A stretch of DNA of 64,000 bases from Agarivorans gilvus (GTDB taxonomy: Bacteria; Pseudomonadota; Gammaproteobacteria; Enterobacterales; Celerinatantimonadaceae), in the NCBI RefSeq assembly GCF_001420915.1, contig NZ_CP013021.1, forward strand, positions 1,512,501 through 1,576,500, given 5' to 3'. Each line of letters begins with the position of its first letter. Position 1 is the stretch's first letter. This document shows, piece after piece, positions 9,718 to 19,511 of the stretch. A program made the translations under genes and the position numbers. The notes under the pieces are model-generated. The model worked only from the letters and a program-made list of their open reading frames with translations. It did no database searches and was not told the origin of the DNA.

Positions 9718-12700
9718 CTATTCATGAGCAGTAGGTTCTACTTTAACCGCATCACTCCCGCCATTACGTTCGCGCTTACTGAATAGGCGTTCGACGATGA
9801 CGAAGAAGATAGGAATAAAGAAAATACCCAAGAAAGTCGAGCTCATCATCCCACCGAGTACCCCGGTACCAATGGCATTCTGACTCCCCGAGCCAACACC
9901 ATTACTGATAGCTAGCGGAACCACGCCTAAGCCAAAGGCCAGTGAAGTCATCAAAATCGGACGTAAACGAACCCGAACCGCATGCAGTGTTGCTTCCGCT
10001 AAGCCAGCACCTTGCTCGTAGAACTCTTTAGCAAACTCCACAATCAAAATCGCGTTCTTAGTGGCTAGTCCCACTGTGGTTAATAGACCTACTTGGAAGA
10101 ATACGTCGTTGGGCAAGCCGCGACCATTCATCGCCAACAAGGCACCAATCACCCCAAGCGGAACCACCAATATCACCGAAAATGGCACCGACCAGCTCTC
10201 GTATAGCGCAGCAAGCACTAGGAATACCACCAAGATAGACAAGGCATATAAAGCAGGTGCTTGGTTACCCGATAGGCGCTCTTCATAAGAAAGACCGTTC
10301 CACTCTACGCCAAAGCCAGGGGGAGTTTGTCTACCAACGCCTCGATGTCATCCATCGCCTCACCAGTGCTGTAACCGGGAGCGGTACTACCTTGAATATT
10401 CACCGCCGAAAGACCATTAAAACGCTCTAAGCGAGGTGAGCCAAAAGCCCAAGTTCCGGTAGAGAACGCCGAGAAAGGTACCATTTCACCTTTATCGTTG
10501 CGCACGTACCAAGAATCTAAATCCTCTGGCTGCATGCGATATTCGGTATCACCTTGAACATAAACTTTTTTGACTCGACCTCGATCAATAAAGTCGTTCA
10601 CGTAAGAGCCACCCCAAGCGGTACCTAACACACTATTTACCGCATCAATGCTAACCCCTAAAGCGCGCAACTTGGCATGATCAACATGGATTTGGTACAT
10701 CGGTGCATCTTCTTGCCCGTTAGGCCGTACACCAACCAAATTCGGGTTTTGCGCGGCCAAACCTAACAGTTTATTCCGTGCTTCAATCAGCTTATCATGG
10801 CCTTGACCGTTTCTATCTTGCAGATAAAGGTCAAAACCGTTAGCAGTACCTAATTCAATTACCGCAGGTGGCACGAAGGCAAATACCAGGGCTTCTTTGA
10901 GTTGAGAGAACATGCCCATGGCTCGCCCCGCCACCGATTGCACATCTTGGCCTGCGCCTTGACGAACCGACCAATCCTTCATGCTAACGAAGGCTATCCC
11001 CATATTTTGGCCACTACCGGCAAAACTGAAGCCCGCGACTGAGAACACAGAGTTAACATTGTCCGCCTCTTCCTCAAGGAAAAAGTCGGTCACTTTGTCT
11101 AACACTTTAATGGTGCTCTCTTGGGTGGAGTTGGTAGGCAAAATAGCCTGAGTAAACAAAATACCTTGGTCTTCATCGGGTAAGAAGGCGGTAGGCATGC
11201 GCATGAAAATCCAAGCCACAGCAACTGCTAGCGCAATATAAAGCAGCATCACACGGCCAGCCCGCTTAATCATCGATGCCACCCCAGCTTCGTAACGCGA
11301 GGTCATTTTATCGAAGCTACGGTTAAACCAGCCAAAAAAGCCGGTATCAACGGCATGATGACCTTTGGCAATCGGTTTAAGCATGGTGGCACACAAGGCA
11401 GGAGTAAGAATAATCGCCACTAATACCGACAGGGCCATAGCCGACACGATGGTAATCGAGAATTGACGATAAATAACCCCAGTTGAACCCGACATAAAGG
11501 CCATCGGCACAAATACCGCGGACAGAGTCAGACCAATCCCCACCAAGGCACTGGTGATTTGGTCCATCGACTTCTTGGTCGCTTCAATTGGGCTTAAGCC
11601 CTCCTCTGACATCACCCGTTCAACGTTTTCCACCACCACAATGGCGTCATCAACCAACAAACCAATGGCCAGTACCATAGCGAACATGGTCAAGGTATTA
11701 ATTGAAAATCCGGTAGCCGACAGAATGGCAAAAGTACCCAGTAATACCACCGGAACCGCAATCGTTGGAATCAAGGTGGCGCGGAAGTTTTGCAAGAACA
11801 GGTACATGATAACAAATACCAACACCACCGCTTCTAACAAGGTATGCACCACGCCTTCAATCGATTTTTCCACAAAGGGAGTAGTATCGTAGGGATAAAC
11901 CACATCCAAACCTTGAGGAAAGAAAGGCTTTAACTCTTCAATTCTAGCTCGTACCAGCTCAGCTGTTTCAAGAGCATTAGCCCCTGTAGCTAGTTTAATC
12001 GCCAAACCTGAAGCAGGTTTGCCATTATAAAACGACTCAACCGCGTAGCTTTCAGAGCCCAACTCCACCCGTGCAACATCCCCAAGGAACACTTTAGCGC
12101 CAGAGGTATCGGCTTTAACAATAATTTGCCGAAACTCTTCCGCCGTTTGCAAGCGACTCTGCGCGGTCACCGTAGCGTTTAACTGCTGACCGGCCACCGA
12201 CGGCGCGCCACCTAATTGCCCCGCAGATACTTGAGCATTCTGCTCTCGAATCGAAGCAATAATATCTTGGCTAGTTAGGTTATATTGAGTCAATTTAAGA
12301 GGGTCGAGCCAAATACGCATCGCATATTGGGCACCAAATAACTGAATTTCCCCTACCCCTGCTACCCGGCTAATCGGGTCTTGAACGTTTGAACCCACAT
12401 AGTCAGAGATGTCGCTCTTCGCTAAAGAGCCATCTTGGGAGACGAAGCCTAATACCATCAAAAAGCCGGAGCTAGATTTAGCCACTTTTACGCCTTGGGC
12501 CTGTACCTCTTGCGGTAACAGAGGCATGGCTAATTGCAACTTATTTTGCACCTGAACCTGAGCAATGTCGGGGTCGGCCTCGGCGTTAAAGGTCAAGGTT
12601 AGCTGAGCATTACCAAAACTGTCACTGGTGGCGGAAATATAACGAAGATGGTCAATCCCGGTCATACGTTGCTCAATCACCTGAGTCACCGTATCTTCCA

Positions 12701-12869
12701 TGGTTTTTGCCGAAGCACCAGGATACGAAGCACTAATCACAACAGTTGGCGGAGCAATACTAGGATATTGCGAGACCGGAAGTTTCAAAATAGAAAGCAC
12801 CCCGGCCAACATAACGATAATCGCGATCACCCAAGCAAAAATAGGGCGATCGATAAAGAAACGAGCCAT
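9718..12869 (-). pseudogene. RND multidrug efflux pump, AcrB/MexB (HAE-1) type, frameshifted
   Basis: Inner-membrane proton/drug antiporter that forms a trimer and exports drugs through a tripartite channel. Two overlapping-by-homology parts are present. 10305-12869 gives 854 residues, from the typical N terminus MARFFIDRPIFAWV through the porter domains. 9718-10242 gives the last transmembrane helices (LAALYESWSVPFSV onward). Between them the frame breaks at a run of five G at 10319-10323. A sixth base would restore L-P-P-G-F-G-V-E-W-N-G and the conserved SYEERLSGNQAP, giving 1050 aa (AcrB is 1049). It is therefore either a recent pseudogene or, more likely, a homopolymer base-call error. 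The gene lies 14 bp downstream of the membrane fusion gene. No TolC-type gene is nearby. Confidence 0.88.
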
Positions 12870-12883
12870 AACTTTACCCTACT

Positions 12884-14028
12884 TTACTGTTCATCTGATT
12901 TCATTTCACTGAGCGGCTTGGCCTCCACCGCAGCACCAGGACGGATCTTTTGTAAACCTTCTACGATTAGCTGGTCGCCCACAGCTAAGCCACTGGTGAT
13001 ACGCCACTGATGGTCAATCACTTCAGCAGTAGTCACCACTTTAGATTCCACTTTATTATCTTGCCCCACCACCATGGCAACAGCCTCGCCTTTGGTATTA
13101 CGAGTAATGGCTTTCTGAGGAACCAAAATGGCTTTTGGATCGGTGCCAGCATTGAGTACTGCTCGCACATACATGCCGGGCAATAGAATGCCGTCAGGAT
13201 TGGGGAACTCCGCGCGTAAGGTTACCGAACCGGTATTTTCGTCAACACTCACTTCAGAAAAACGCAACGAACCAGAATGAGGATAAACAGTACCATCTTC
13301 TAAGATCAAGTTTACGTCGGCATTGTCGGCCGCTTGCAAATCACCTTGCTTAAGTTTGGCTTTGAGACGCAATAGCTGGGCGCTGGATTGCGCAATATCC
13401 ACGTTAATTGGGTCAAGTTGTTGGATGGTAGCTAAAGTCTGGCTTTGATTAGCAGTCACTAAGGCACCTGCGGTAACACTCGACTTACCTATACGTCCGG
13501 AAATCGGCGCCTGTACCTGAGTATATTCAAGATTGATTTTAGCCGTATTAATGGCGGCTTTAGCCACCGTAACATTGGCTAAAGCCACTTTATAAGCAGC
13601 GTCAGCTTCATCGAATTCCTGTTCACTAATAGCATTAGTTTTTAATAGTGCTTGATAACGGTCGGCCGTTGCTTTTGCCGAAACTAAACTGGCATTGGCG
13701 CGGGCAAGCTCGGCTTCAGCGCTGGCTAAAGCGGCTTTATAGGTAGACGAATCAATTTTATATAGAGATTGCCCTTGTTCCACCTCGGCACCTTCAACAA
13801 AGCTACGCTCGGTAATAATGCCCGATACTTGTGGGCGAACTTCTGCCTCAAGAAAGGCTTTGCTACGCCCAGGCAGTTCGACTTGAATCGCCTGTGCTTG
13901 CGCTTTAACTTCCATCACCCCACTTCGGTGCTGGTTGCAGCGGGTTGACCACTCGCTTGCTCTTCTCCGCAAGCCGTTATCCATAATGCTACACTTAACA
14001 CTGAGGCAATCTTAACTATCTGCCGCAT
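12884..14028 (-). pseudogene. RND efflux membrane fusion protein, AcrA/MexA type, frameshifted
   Basis: Periplasmic adaptor lipoprotein that links the RND pump to an outer-membrane channel. The true start is the ATG at 14028, with AGGAG upstream. It encodes a signal peptide ending in the lipobox I-T-A-C (Cys20), followed by a Ser/Thr/Ala linker. That frame hits TGA at four C (plus strand 13918-13921). Adding one base joins it to the long frame at EVGVMEVKAQAQ, giving 381 aa. The body shows the barrel-sandwich/biotinyl-lipoyl halves (VRPQVSGIITERSFVEGAEV; VQAPISGRIGKSSV), a coiled-coil hairpin at about 100-160, and the C-terminal PQKAITR segment. It is the first gene of the efflux operon. The break is probably a sequencing error. 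Confidence 0.87.
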
Positions 14029-14426
14029 AAAAACTCCTAATCAGGCTATCATCCCAAATGCCCGCCAACATCAAACAATAATGATGAGGCTATCTGCTGG
14101 AAGCGAAATTTACATAAAAAGAATCAGCACTTATCTCATAACTCAGCCTCAGCAGCAAGGCCGAGTTAAAGCTCAGTTAAAAACCAAAAATAAATGCAAA
14201 CAAGAAGTGTTCAATAAATTATGAAGAATAACAACCGCAGTAGCGATAACTTACGCTTCTTTACATTCAGCAATGTGTGCCATTTGCCAATGGCTATTTG
14301 CTTGTTAACCCCTCGCTACGCCGAGACGCTAATATCAATAATAATACTAGCGCTTAGCCACTACTTTCTATTATCTTCTACTCCCCAAACAACAAGCTGT
14401 ACACCTAACCGAGAGAGAGAAGGCTC
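14029..14426. other. Intergenic region between efflux operon and thrE-like gene
   Basis: About 400 bp separating divergently transcribed genes, A/T rich. It should hold the promoter of the efflux operon (minus) and of the exporter (plus). I see no clear -35/-10 pair and no local TetR/AcrR-type regulator gene. A short plus-strand ATG frame at 14221 has no ribosome site or recognisable protein. Confidence 0.5.
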
Positions 14427-15677
14427 TTGCTACCCGCTATCGACAACATAACACTAAGCTCAAGCCATTTTGAAATAAAACGTAAGTTTCTAATAAAGCT
14501 GGGCAAGGCGCTGCATAAATACGGTACGCCAGCCTTTCGTTTAGAATCGCACTTACAAAAAGTGGCAGAGACATTAGATATTGAAGGGTATTTTCTAATT
14601 ACTCCTACCACTATGACCTTTGTATTGCGCTCCCCCGATGATACCCAAGAATACAATTATGTGATGCGAATGAAGCCGGGTGAAATAGACTTAGGCATGT
14701 TGGCTCGCACCAACCAACTGGTTAAGCAACTTACCCAACAAGAGCTCAGTCTGCAACAAGCTACCGAACAACTAAACGTATTAATTGAAGAAAAGTCTCC
14801 CTATTCAACTTGGCTCACCCTATTAGCCTTTGCCATCACTGGTGGTGCCTTTGCCATGTTAATGTCAGCCAATTGGAGCAGCATTATCTGTGCTACCTTG
14901 CTGAGCGGCATCTCCTTTTATTTAGCCTATCGCGCAGAATATTCAAAAGGAATTAGCGAAGCCTTAGAACCAGTAGCCGCTTTACTGTGTTCTTTTTGCA
15001 CCGTAGCGCTGGCTCAGTTCATTCCCAATATAAATATTCCCTTGGTGATCCTATCCGCCATTATTGTCTTTATTCCTGGCTTATCACTCACCCTGGGGCT
15101 AAGCGAATTGGCCGCGCGCGAGTTAATATCCGGTACTGCAAGAATCATGGATGGCATTATGGTGCTGTTCAAACTGTACTTTGGCGCAGTGTTAGGTATG
15201 GCTTTTGGTGCGCTAATCTGGGGTCATTTGAGTATTCAAAGCGGCTTGGTGAGTGACTGGTGGGTAAAATGGCTGGGAGTGATTTTACTCACCCTTGGGC
15301 TCAGCGTGATTTTCAAAGTAAGAGCCAAAGATATCCCTTGGGGTGTACTGTCTGGCGTGATTGCCTATGCCGCCGCCTACGTTGGCAGCTTTCACTTAGG
15401 CGAAGCTCTTGGCCCCTTTATTGGTGCATTTGTGGTGGGTGTCTATGCCAACTTATTTGCAAAATTCACTCAATCTCCGGCCTCGGTAGTACTGTTGCAA
15501 GGGATTGTATTGTTAGTACCTGGCAGTAAAGCTTATATCAGTTTGAATTTCTTGGTACTTGGCGAGTCAATGGTAAGCATTCCGAATATCGGCTCGCAAA
15601 CCTTCTTGATTTTCATGTCGATTGTCGCGGGAATACTGTTTGCTAACGTGGCTGTGCCACAACGCAGCTCTTTATAG
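14427..15677 (+). CDS. ThrE-family threonine/serine exporter
   Basis: 416-aa integral membrane protein of the ThrE (DUF1212 + DUF3815) family, expected to export threonine or serine by proton exchange. The N-terminal soluble/amphipathic part (1-115) carries the family signature: a helix with KYGTPAFRLESHL, then YFLITPTTM. About ten hydrophobic segments follow. The second half repeats the fold (GVLSGVIAYAAAYVG... GAFVVGVYANLFAK... LLVPGSKAYIS). Start: TTG at 14427 preceded by AGAAGG; a later start is possible. Its physiological substrate is inferred from the family only. Confidence 0.85.
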   Translation: MLPAIDNITLSSSHFEIKRKFLIKLGKALHKYGTPAFRLESHLQKVAETLDIEGYFLITPTTMTFVLRSPDDTQEYNYVMRMKPGEIDLGMLARTNQLVKQLTQQELSLQQATEQLNVLIEEKSPYSTWLTLLAFAITGGAFAMLMSANWSSIICATLLSGISFYLAYRAEYSKGISEALEPVAALLCSFCTVALAQFIPNINIPLVILSAIIVFIPGLSLTLGLSELAARELISGTARIMDGIMVLFKLYFGAVLGMAFGALIWGHLSIQSGLVSDWWVKWLGVILLTLGLSVIFKVRAKDIPWGVLSGVIAYAAAYVGSFHLGEALGPFIGAFVVGVYANLFAKFTQSPASVVLLQGIVLLVPGSKAYISLNFLVLGESMVSIPNIGSQTFLIFMSIVAGILFANVAVPQRSSL

Positions 15678-15712
15678 AAAAAAGCGCTTAAGCTCGCACA
15701 AACTTAAGCGCT
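15677..15712 (-). terminator. Terminator between convergent genes
   Basis: Perfect 10-bp stem AGCGCTTAAG / CTTAAGCGCT with a 10-base loop. On the minus strand it is followed by six T, so it best serves the EF-hand gene, and may also act on the ThrE-like gene. Confidence 0.75.
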
Positions 15713-15826
15713 AGGAAAATTATCGAGGATAAAACTGCTACAAACTAGACCAAATGGCAGAAAAACGGTTCCCCGATAGCACCCTAAAATTGGAACGGTT
15801 TATAAAAACACAAAGGAACAACAAAC

Positions 15827-16087
15827 TTACTCGGCAACCTCGCTATTTTCGCTATCTTCAGGCATACCCGAAATTTCAAGGTTCATGAATTCTGTTTGGC
15901 TGAGTAATCCGTCTTTATCGGTATCTAACTCAGCCCACACTTCAGTAAGAATGGGCAGTTGCGCTGCTTCTTCTTGACTGACAAATGCATCTTGGTTGCT
16001 ATCTAATTGCTCAAACACTTCACTATTAGCAGAAGCGAGACTGGCAACAAATAGTGCTAACATTGGAAAGCTATACTTCAACTTCAT
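15827..16087 (-). CDS. Small secreted EF-hand protein
   Basis: 86-aa protein with a signal peptide (cleavage likely after ASLASA, near residue 20). It has two EF-hand calcium-binding loops: DSNQDAFVSQEE (first loop, with Ala where Gly is usual at position 6) and DTDKDGLLSQTE (canonical). The C terminus is acidic. Probably a periplasmic Ca2+-binding protein; no target can be named. AAGGAG sits at proper spacing before the ATG. Bacterial relatives are small, poorly characterised EF-hand proteins common in marine gammaproteobacteria. Confidence 0.8.
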   Translation of the reverse strand: MKLKYSFPMLALFVASLASANSEVFEQLDSNQDAFVSQEEAAQLPILTEVWAELDTDKDGLLSQTEFMNLEISGMPEDSENSEVAE

Positions 16088-16421
16088 AACAAACTCCTTG
16101 ATTTACTTCAGCATCATCGACCGTGTTATCACGGGCTTAACCACATATAGCAAGCACTGTTCCAACTTATAAATCACCTTAAATAACATACAGTTAAGTT
16201 AAAACAAAGTAATCAGAAAGCCATTTGCGTCGCTTATCGGCGACAGTCAAGGTAGCTTAAATACCCAAACGCCATAATCACCTGCTTTCACGCTGTCGCC
16301 ATTTAACGTCACCCTCTAGACTCAAAAAATAAAGCTTTATATTTCAGCTCATTAGAACAAAAATGCTAGCTAGGCTTGGGAGTGCTAAACTGGCTAAACA
16401 GCGTTAAAGAAAGGACTTCTT
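16088..16421. other. Intergenic region upstream of ggt and the EF-hand gene
   Basis: About 330 bp between divergent genes, so promoters for both must lie here. I found no convincing -35/-10 pair, repeat or RNA gene. Confidence 0.4.
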
Positions 16422-18161
16422 ATGTTTAAGCAAAATCTACTTAGCTTAGCTTTGCTAGTTAGCCACTCGGTATTCGCCACTAGCCAAGTTGCTGACCAAT
16501 TTGCTCCTGAGCAAGCTTCCGGTCACCGAAACAAAGCTGAAGTTATTGCCCATAAATTCATGGTCTCCGCCGCCAACCCCTTGGCGGTAGAAGCTGGTTA
16601 TGAAGTATTAAAAGCCGGCGGCAGCGCGGTTGATGCAATGATAACCGTCCAAACCGTACTCGGCTTGGTTGAACCGCAGTCTTCGGGAATTGGCGGCGGC
16701 GCTTTTGTGGTTTACTTCGATGCCCAAAGCCAACAAATTACCAGTTTCGATGGCCGTGAAATGGCCCCAGCCAAAGTCAAACCAGAACTCTTTCTCGACA
16801 ACCAAGGGCAGCCTCTGCGCTTTTATGATGCGGTCGTCGGTGGCCGCTCCGTTGGCAGCCCCGGCGTGGTAGCCTTATTTGAACACTTACATCAACGATA
16901 CGGCAAACAGGCTTGGCCAAGCTTATTTGAACCAGCAATAGAATTAGCCCAGCAAGGCTTTCATGTCAGCCCTCGGCTGGCTCAGTTAATTGCAGGAGAC
17001 GAGCAACGCTTGGGCCGATTCCCGGCCACCCGTAATTACTTCTTTGATGAGCAAGGGCGAGCTCTACAAGCGGGTGATTTACTTAAAAATCCAGACTATG
17101 CCGATAGCTTAAAAATAATCGCCGAGCAAGGCGCCAAAGGCTTTTATCAAGGCCCCATTGCTAGCGCTATTGTCGATGCCGTGCAGTGGCAAAACGATAA
17201 TCCAGGCCTGTTGACACTGGAAGATCTGGCGAATTACCAGGTAAAACAGCGTCCCGTTGTGTGTAGCCCCTATCTGCAATATTCGATATGCGGAATGGGG
17301 CCGCCAAGTTCCGGGGCGAGTACGCTAGGGCAAATTATGGGTATCGCAGCCCACTTTCCTCTGTCCAAATGGGGACCAAACAGTCCACATAGTTGGCGCG
17401 TTATTGGTGATGCGTCTAGGCTCGCTTTTGCCGACCGAGGTAGGTATTTAGCCGACAGCGATTATGTAGAGGTACCACTAAAGCAGCTGCTAGCACCGGA
17501 TTACCTTAAAGCAAGAGCGAAACTATTAGACACTCAACGCGCCTTGGAAACAGTCAGTGCGGGAGAACTGACTCTGAGTGCTTATCGCAGCGATGATCAA
17601 AGCATTGAACTTCCCTCTACCAGCCACATTAGTATTGTAGACGCCCAAGGCAATGTATTATCGATGACCAGTAGCGTGGAAAATGCTTTTGGCTCACGGG
17701 TCTTTGTTAAAGGTTTTCTACTCAATAACCAGCTGACTGATTTTTCCTTTGTTCCTGAAAAAGACGGTCTAGCCGTGGCCAACCGAGTAGCAGCCGGAAA
17801 ACGGCCTCGCTCGTCGATGTCTCCCACCATTGTGCTAGAAAACCAGCAACCGATTATTGCCATTGGCTCGCCCGGTGGTAGCAACATTATTGGTTACGTT
17901 GCGCAAGCGCTAATTAGCCACCTCAGCTGGAATATGAGCTTGCAGCAAGCCGTAGAACAGCCTCATTTAAATAATCGCTTCGGTACCTATGAACTGGAAG
18001 CCAATAGCAGCGCCATAGAAATGCAAGCGGCTTTAAAGGCCATGGGCTATCAGACCAAAGTAAAACAGATGACCTCGGGACTACAGGGCATTCGAATTTA
18101 TCCAGATAAACTAGTAGGAGCTGCAGATCCACGCCGCGAGGGAATAGCGAAAGGTGATTAA
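16422..18161 (+). CDS. ggt: Gamma-glutamyltransferase (glutathione hydrolase)
   Basis: 579-aa periplasmic enzyme that hydrolyses or transfers the gamma-glutamyl group of glutathione and related compounds. It has an N-terminal signal peptide (cleavage near SVFATS). It is made as a proenzyme that cleaves itself before the catalytic Thr, here Thr400 in LPSTSHISIVD. Other visible family elements: the large-subunit LVEPQSSGIGGGAF segment, the substrate-binding SSMSPTIV, and the SPGGSNIIGY glycine loop. Length is close to E. coli Ggt (580 aa). AAAGGA precedes the ATG. Monocistronic, with a strong terminator. Confidence 0.96.
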   Translation: MFKQNLLSLALLVSHSVFATSQVADQFAPEQASGHRNKAEVIAHKFMVSAANPLAVEAGYEVLKAGGSAVDAMITVQTVLGLVEPQSSGIGGGAFVVYFDAQSQQITSFDGREMAPAKVKPELFLDNQGQPLRFYDAVVGGRSVGSPGVVALFEHLHQRYGKQAWPSLFEPAIELAQQGFHVSPRLAQLIAGDEQRLGRFPATRNYFFDEQGRALQAGDLLKNPDYADSLKIIAEQGAKGFYQGPIASAIVDAVQWQNDNPGLLTLEDLANYQVKQRPVVCSPYLQYSICGMGPPSSGASTLGQIMGIAAHFPLSKWGPNSPHSWRVIGDASRLAFADRGRYLADSDYVEVPLKQLLAPDYLKARAKLLDTQRALETVSAGELTLSAYRSDDQSIELPSTSHISIVDAQGNVLSMTSSVENAFGSRVFVKGFLLNNQLTDFSFVPEKDGLAVANRVAAGKRPRSSMSPTIVLENQQPIIAIGSPGGSNIIGYVAQALISHLSWNMSLQQAVEQPHLNNRFGTYELEANSSAIEMQAALKAMGYQTKVKQMTSGLQGIRIYPDKLVGAADPRREGIAKGD

Positions 18162-18184
18162 GGGATATATCACCCAGCAGTAAT

Positions 18185-18212
18185 AAATAAGGCCACTACT
18201 GTGGCCTTATTT
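18185..18212. terminator. Bidirectional terminator between ggt and nqrM
   Basis: Perfect 12-bp stem AAATAAGGCCAC / GTGGCCTTATTT with a TACT loop, between the convergent ends of ggt and the nqr cluster. Confidence 0.85.
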
Positions 18213-18224
18213 AAACTCACTTGC

Positions 18225-18461
18225 TTAGATGATTCGATGCTCATCTAACATTGCCTGACGGGCTTTTTTCTTTTCTTCGAGCAGGGCCATTTTAGCTTTG
18301 CGCTTATCGCAAGGCTCAGGGCAATCACAGACCTTTTCAATGCCCAGTGAAGCAATCCCACCACAGCTACCGCTAATGGTTTTCTTTTGAAAAATGTAAC
18401 CTACCGCCATCGCTGCAATAACTACGAGGAAAAACACAAAGCTGACAACAAAATAAGCCAT
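18225..18461 (-). CDS. nqrM: Na+-NQR maturation factor NqrM
   Basis: 78-aa membrane protein (DUF539) required for assembly of the Na+-translocating NADH:quinone reductase, thought to deliver iron for the NqrD/NqrE centre. One N-terminal transmembrane helix (about 5-23) is followed by four conserved Cys in SCGG and CDCPEPC, then a basic helical tail. It lies 21 bp after apbE at the end of the nqr cluster, the same position as in Vibrio. Confidence 0.93.
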   Translation of the reverse strand: MAYFVVSFVFFLVVIAAMAVGYIFQKKTISGSCGGIASLGIEKVCDCPEPCDKRKAKMALLEEKKKARQAMLDEHRII

Positions 18462-18482
18462 TACAGACTCCTTAACTGTTTG

Positions 18483-19508
18483 TTATTGGGCAACGAAGGG
18501 TTCAAAAGCAGCACTAATATGCTCAACAAACTGCTCACCCTGCTTTTCAATAATATACACCGCTAGCTGCTGTTTTTCAGCAAAAGCCATAGCCGCTTCT
18601 ACTCCCATCACGGTAAATGCGGTCGCGTAAGCATCGGCCATCATGCTGGTATCGGTAATCACCGTAACCGAGACAATGTGGTTGGCGATAGGCATGCCAG
18701 TGCTAGCATCAATAGTATGCGAATAACGAATACCATCTTGTTCAAAATAATTACGATAATCTCCGGAGGTAGCTATGCCTCTGTCCCCTGGAGTAATAAT
18801 CTTTTGCACCGCGCGCTGTTGTGCTAAGGGTTTTTCCACCGCAATCCGCCAAGCGCTTGCGTTGTCATTATGCCCTTTTAAGCGCAGCTCTCCGCCAATG
18901 TCCACCATGTAGTTAGCAAAGCCCTGTTGTTCCAACAAAGCGGCTACTCGGTCCACTCCATGGCCCTTGGCTATCGCCGACAAATCAATATACAGCTCGG
19001 GAATATCCTTGCTTAGTTCATCACCTTGCAAATGCAAATTGTGATAACCCACCTTAGCCCGAGTTGCCTCTAACAGCTGCTGGTCTGGGCGCTTCTCAAC
19101 CCGTCCATCAGGACCAAAGCCCCATAAGTTAACCAGTGGCCCTACGGTTATATCAAAAGCACCTTGGCTATCTTCAGAAAGCTGCAAGGCGGCTTCGATA
19201 ACTTGCTTAAGGTGAGGTGATAGTTTAAACGCTTGAGCTTCTCGATATTGATTAAAACGCGACAGTTCAGAGTCGGGAATGTAAGTCGACATTTCCTGAT
19301 TAACTTGCCGTAATAAGTGATCAATATCGGATTGAAGCGCTTCACCATCGGGTAACTTAGCCTGCGGCTCAACTAACTTAATTTGATAATAAGTGCCCAT
19401 GGTTCGCCCTTCAATTTGCAGGGTATACAAATCGTTTTGCTCACTACAGCCACTAACAAAAAAGGCTAGCCCAAGCAGGGCTAGCCAATAATACTTCACT
19501 AAACTCAC
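18483..19508 (-). CDS. apbE: FAD:protein FMN transferase ApbE
   Basis: 341-aa periplasmic lipoprotein (lipobox V-S-G-C, Cys21) that covalently attaches FMN to Thr in the S-G-A-T motifs of NqrB and NqrC. ApbE family features: the MGTYYQIK opening strand, the INQEMSTYIPDSELSRFN segment, DLSAIAKGHGVD (FAD-binding), and the metal-binding C-terminal region with DASTGMPI and ADAYATAF. It starts 3 bp after nqrF, so it is certainly in the same operon. Both of its target motifs are present in the neighbouring genes. Confidence 0.95.
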   Translation of the reverse strand: MSLVKYYWLALLGLAFFVSGCSEQNDLYTLQIEGRTMGTYYQIKLVEPQAKLPDGEALQSDIDHLLRQVNQEMSTYIPDSELSRFNQYREAQAFKLSPHLKQVIEAALQLSEDSQGAFDITVGPLVNLWGFGPDGRVEKRPDQQLLEATRAKVGYHNLHLQGDELSKDIPELYIDLSAIAKGHGVDRVAALLEQQGFANYMVDIGGELRLKGHNDNASAWRIAVEKPLAQQRAVQKIITPGDRGIATSGDYRNYFEQDGIRYSHTIDASTGMPIANHIVSVTVITDTSMMADAYATAFTVMGVEAAMAFAEKQQLAVYIIEKQGEQFVEHISAAFEPFVAQ

Positions 19509-19511
19509 TGC

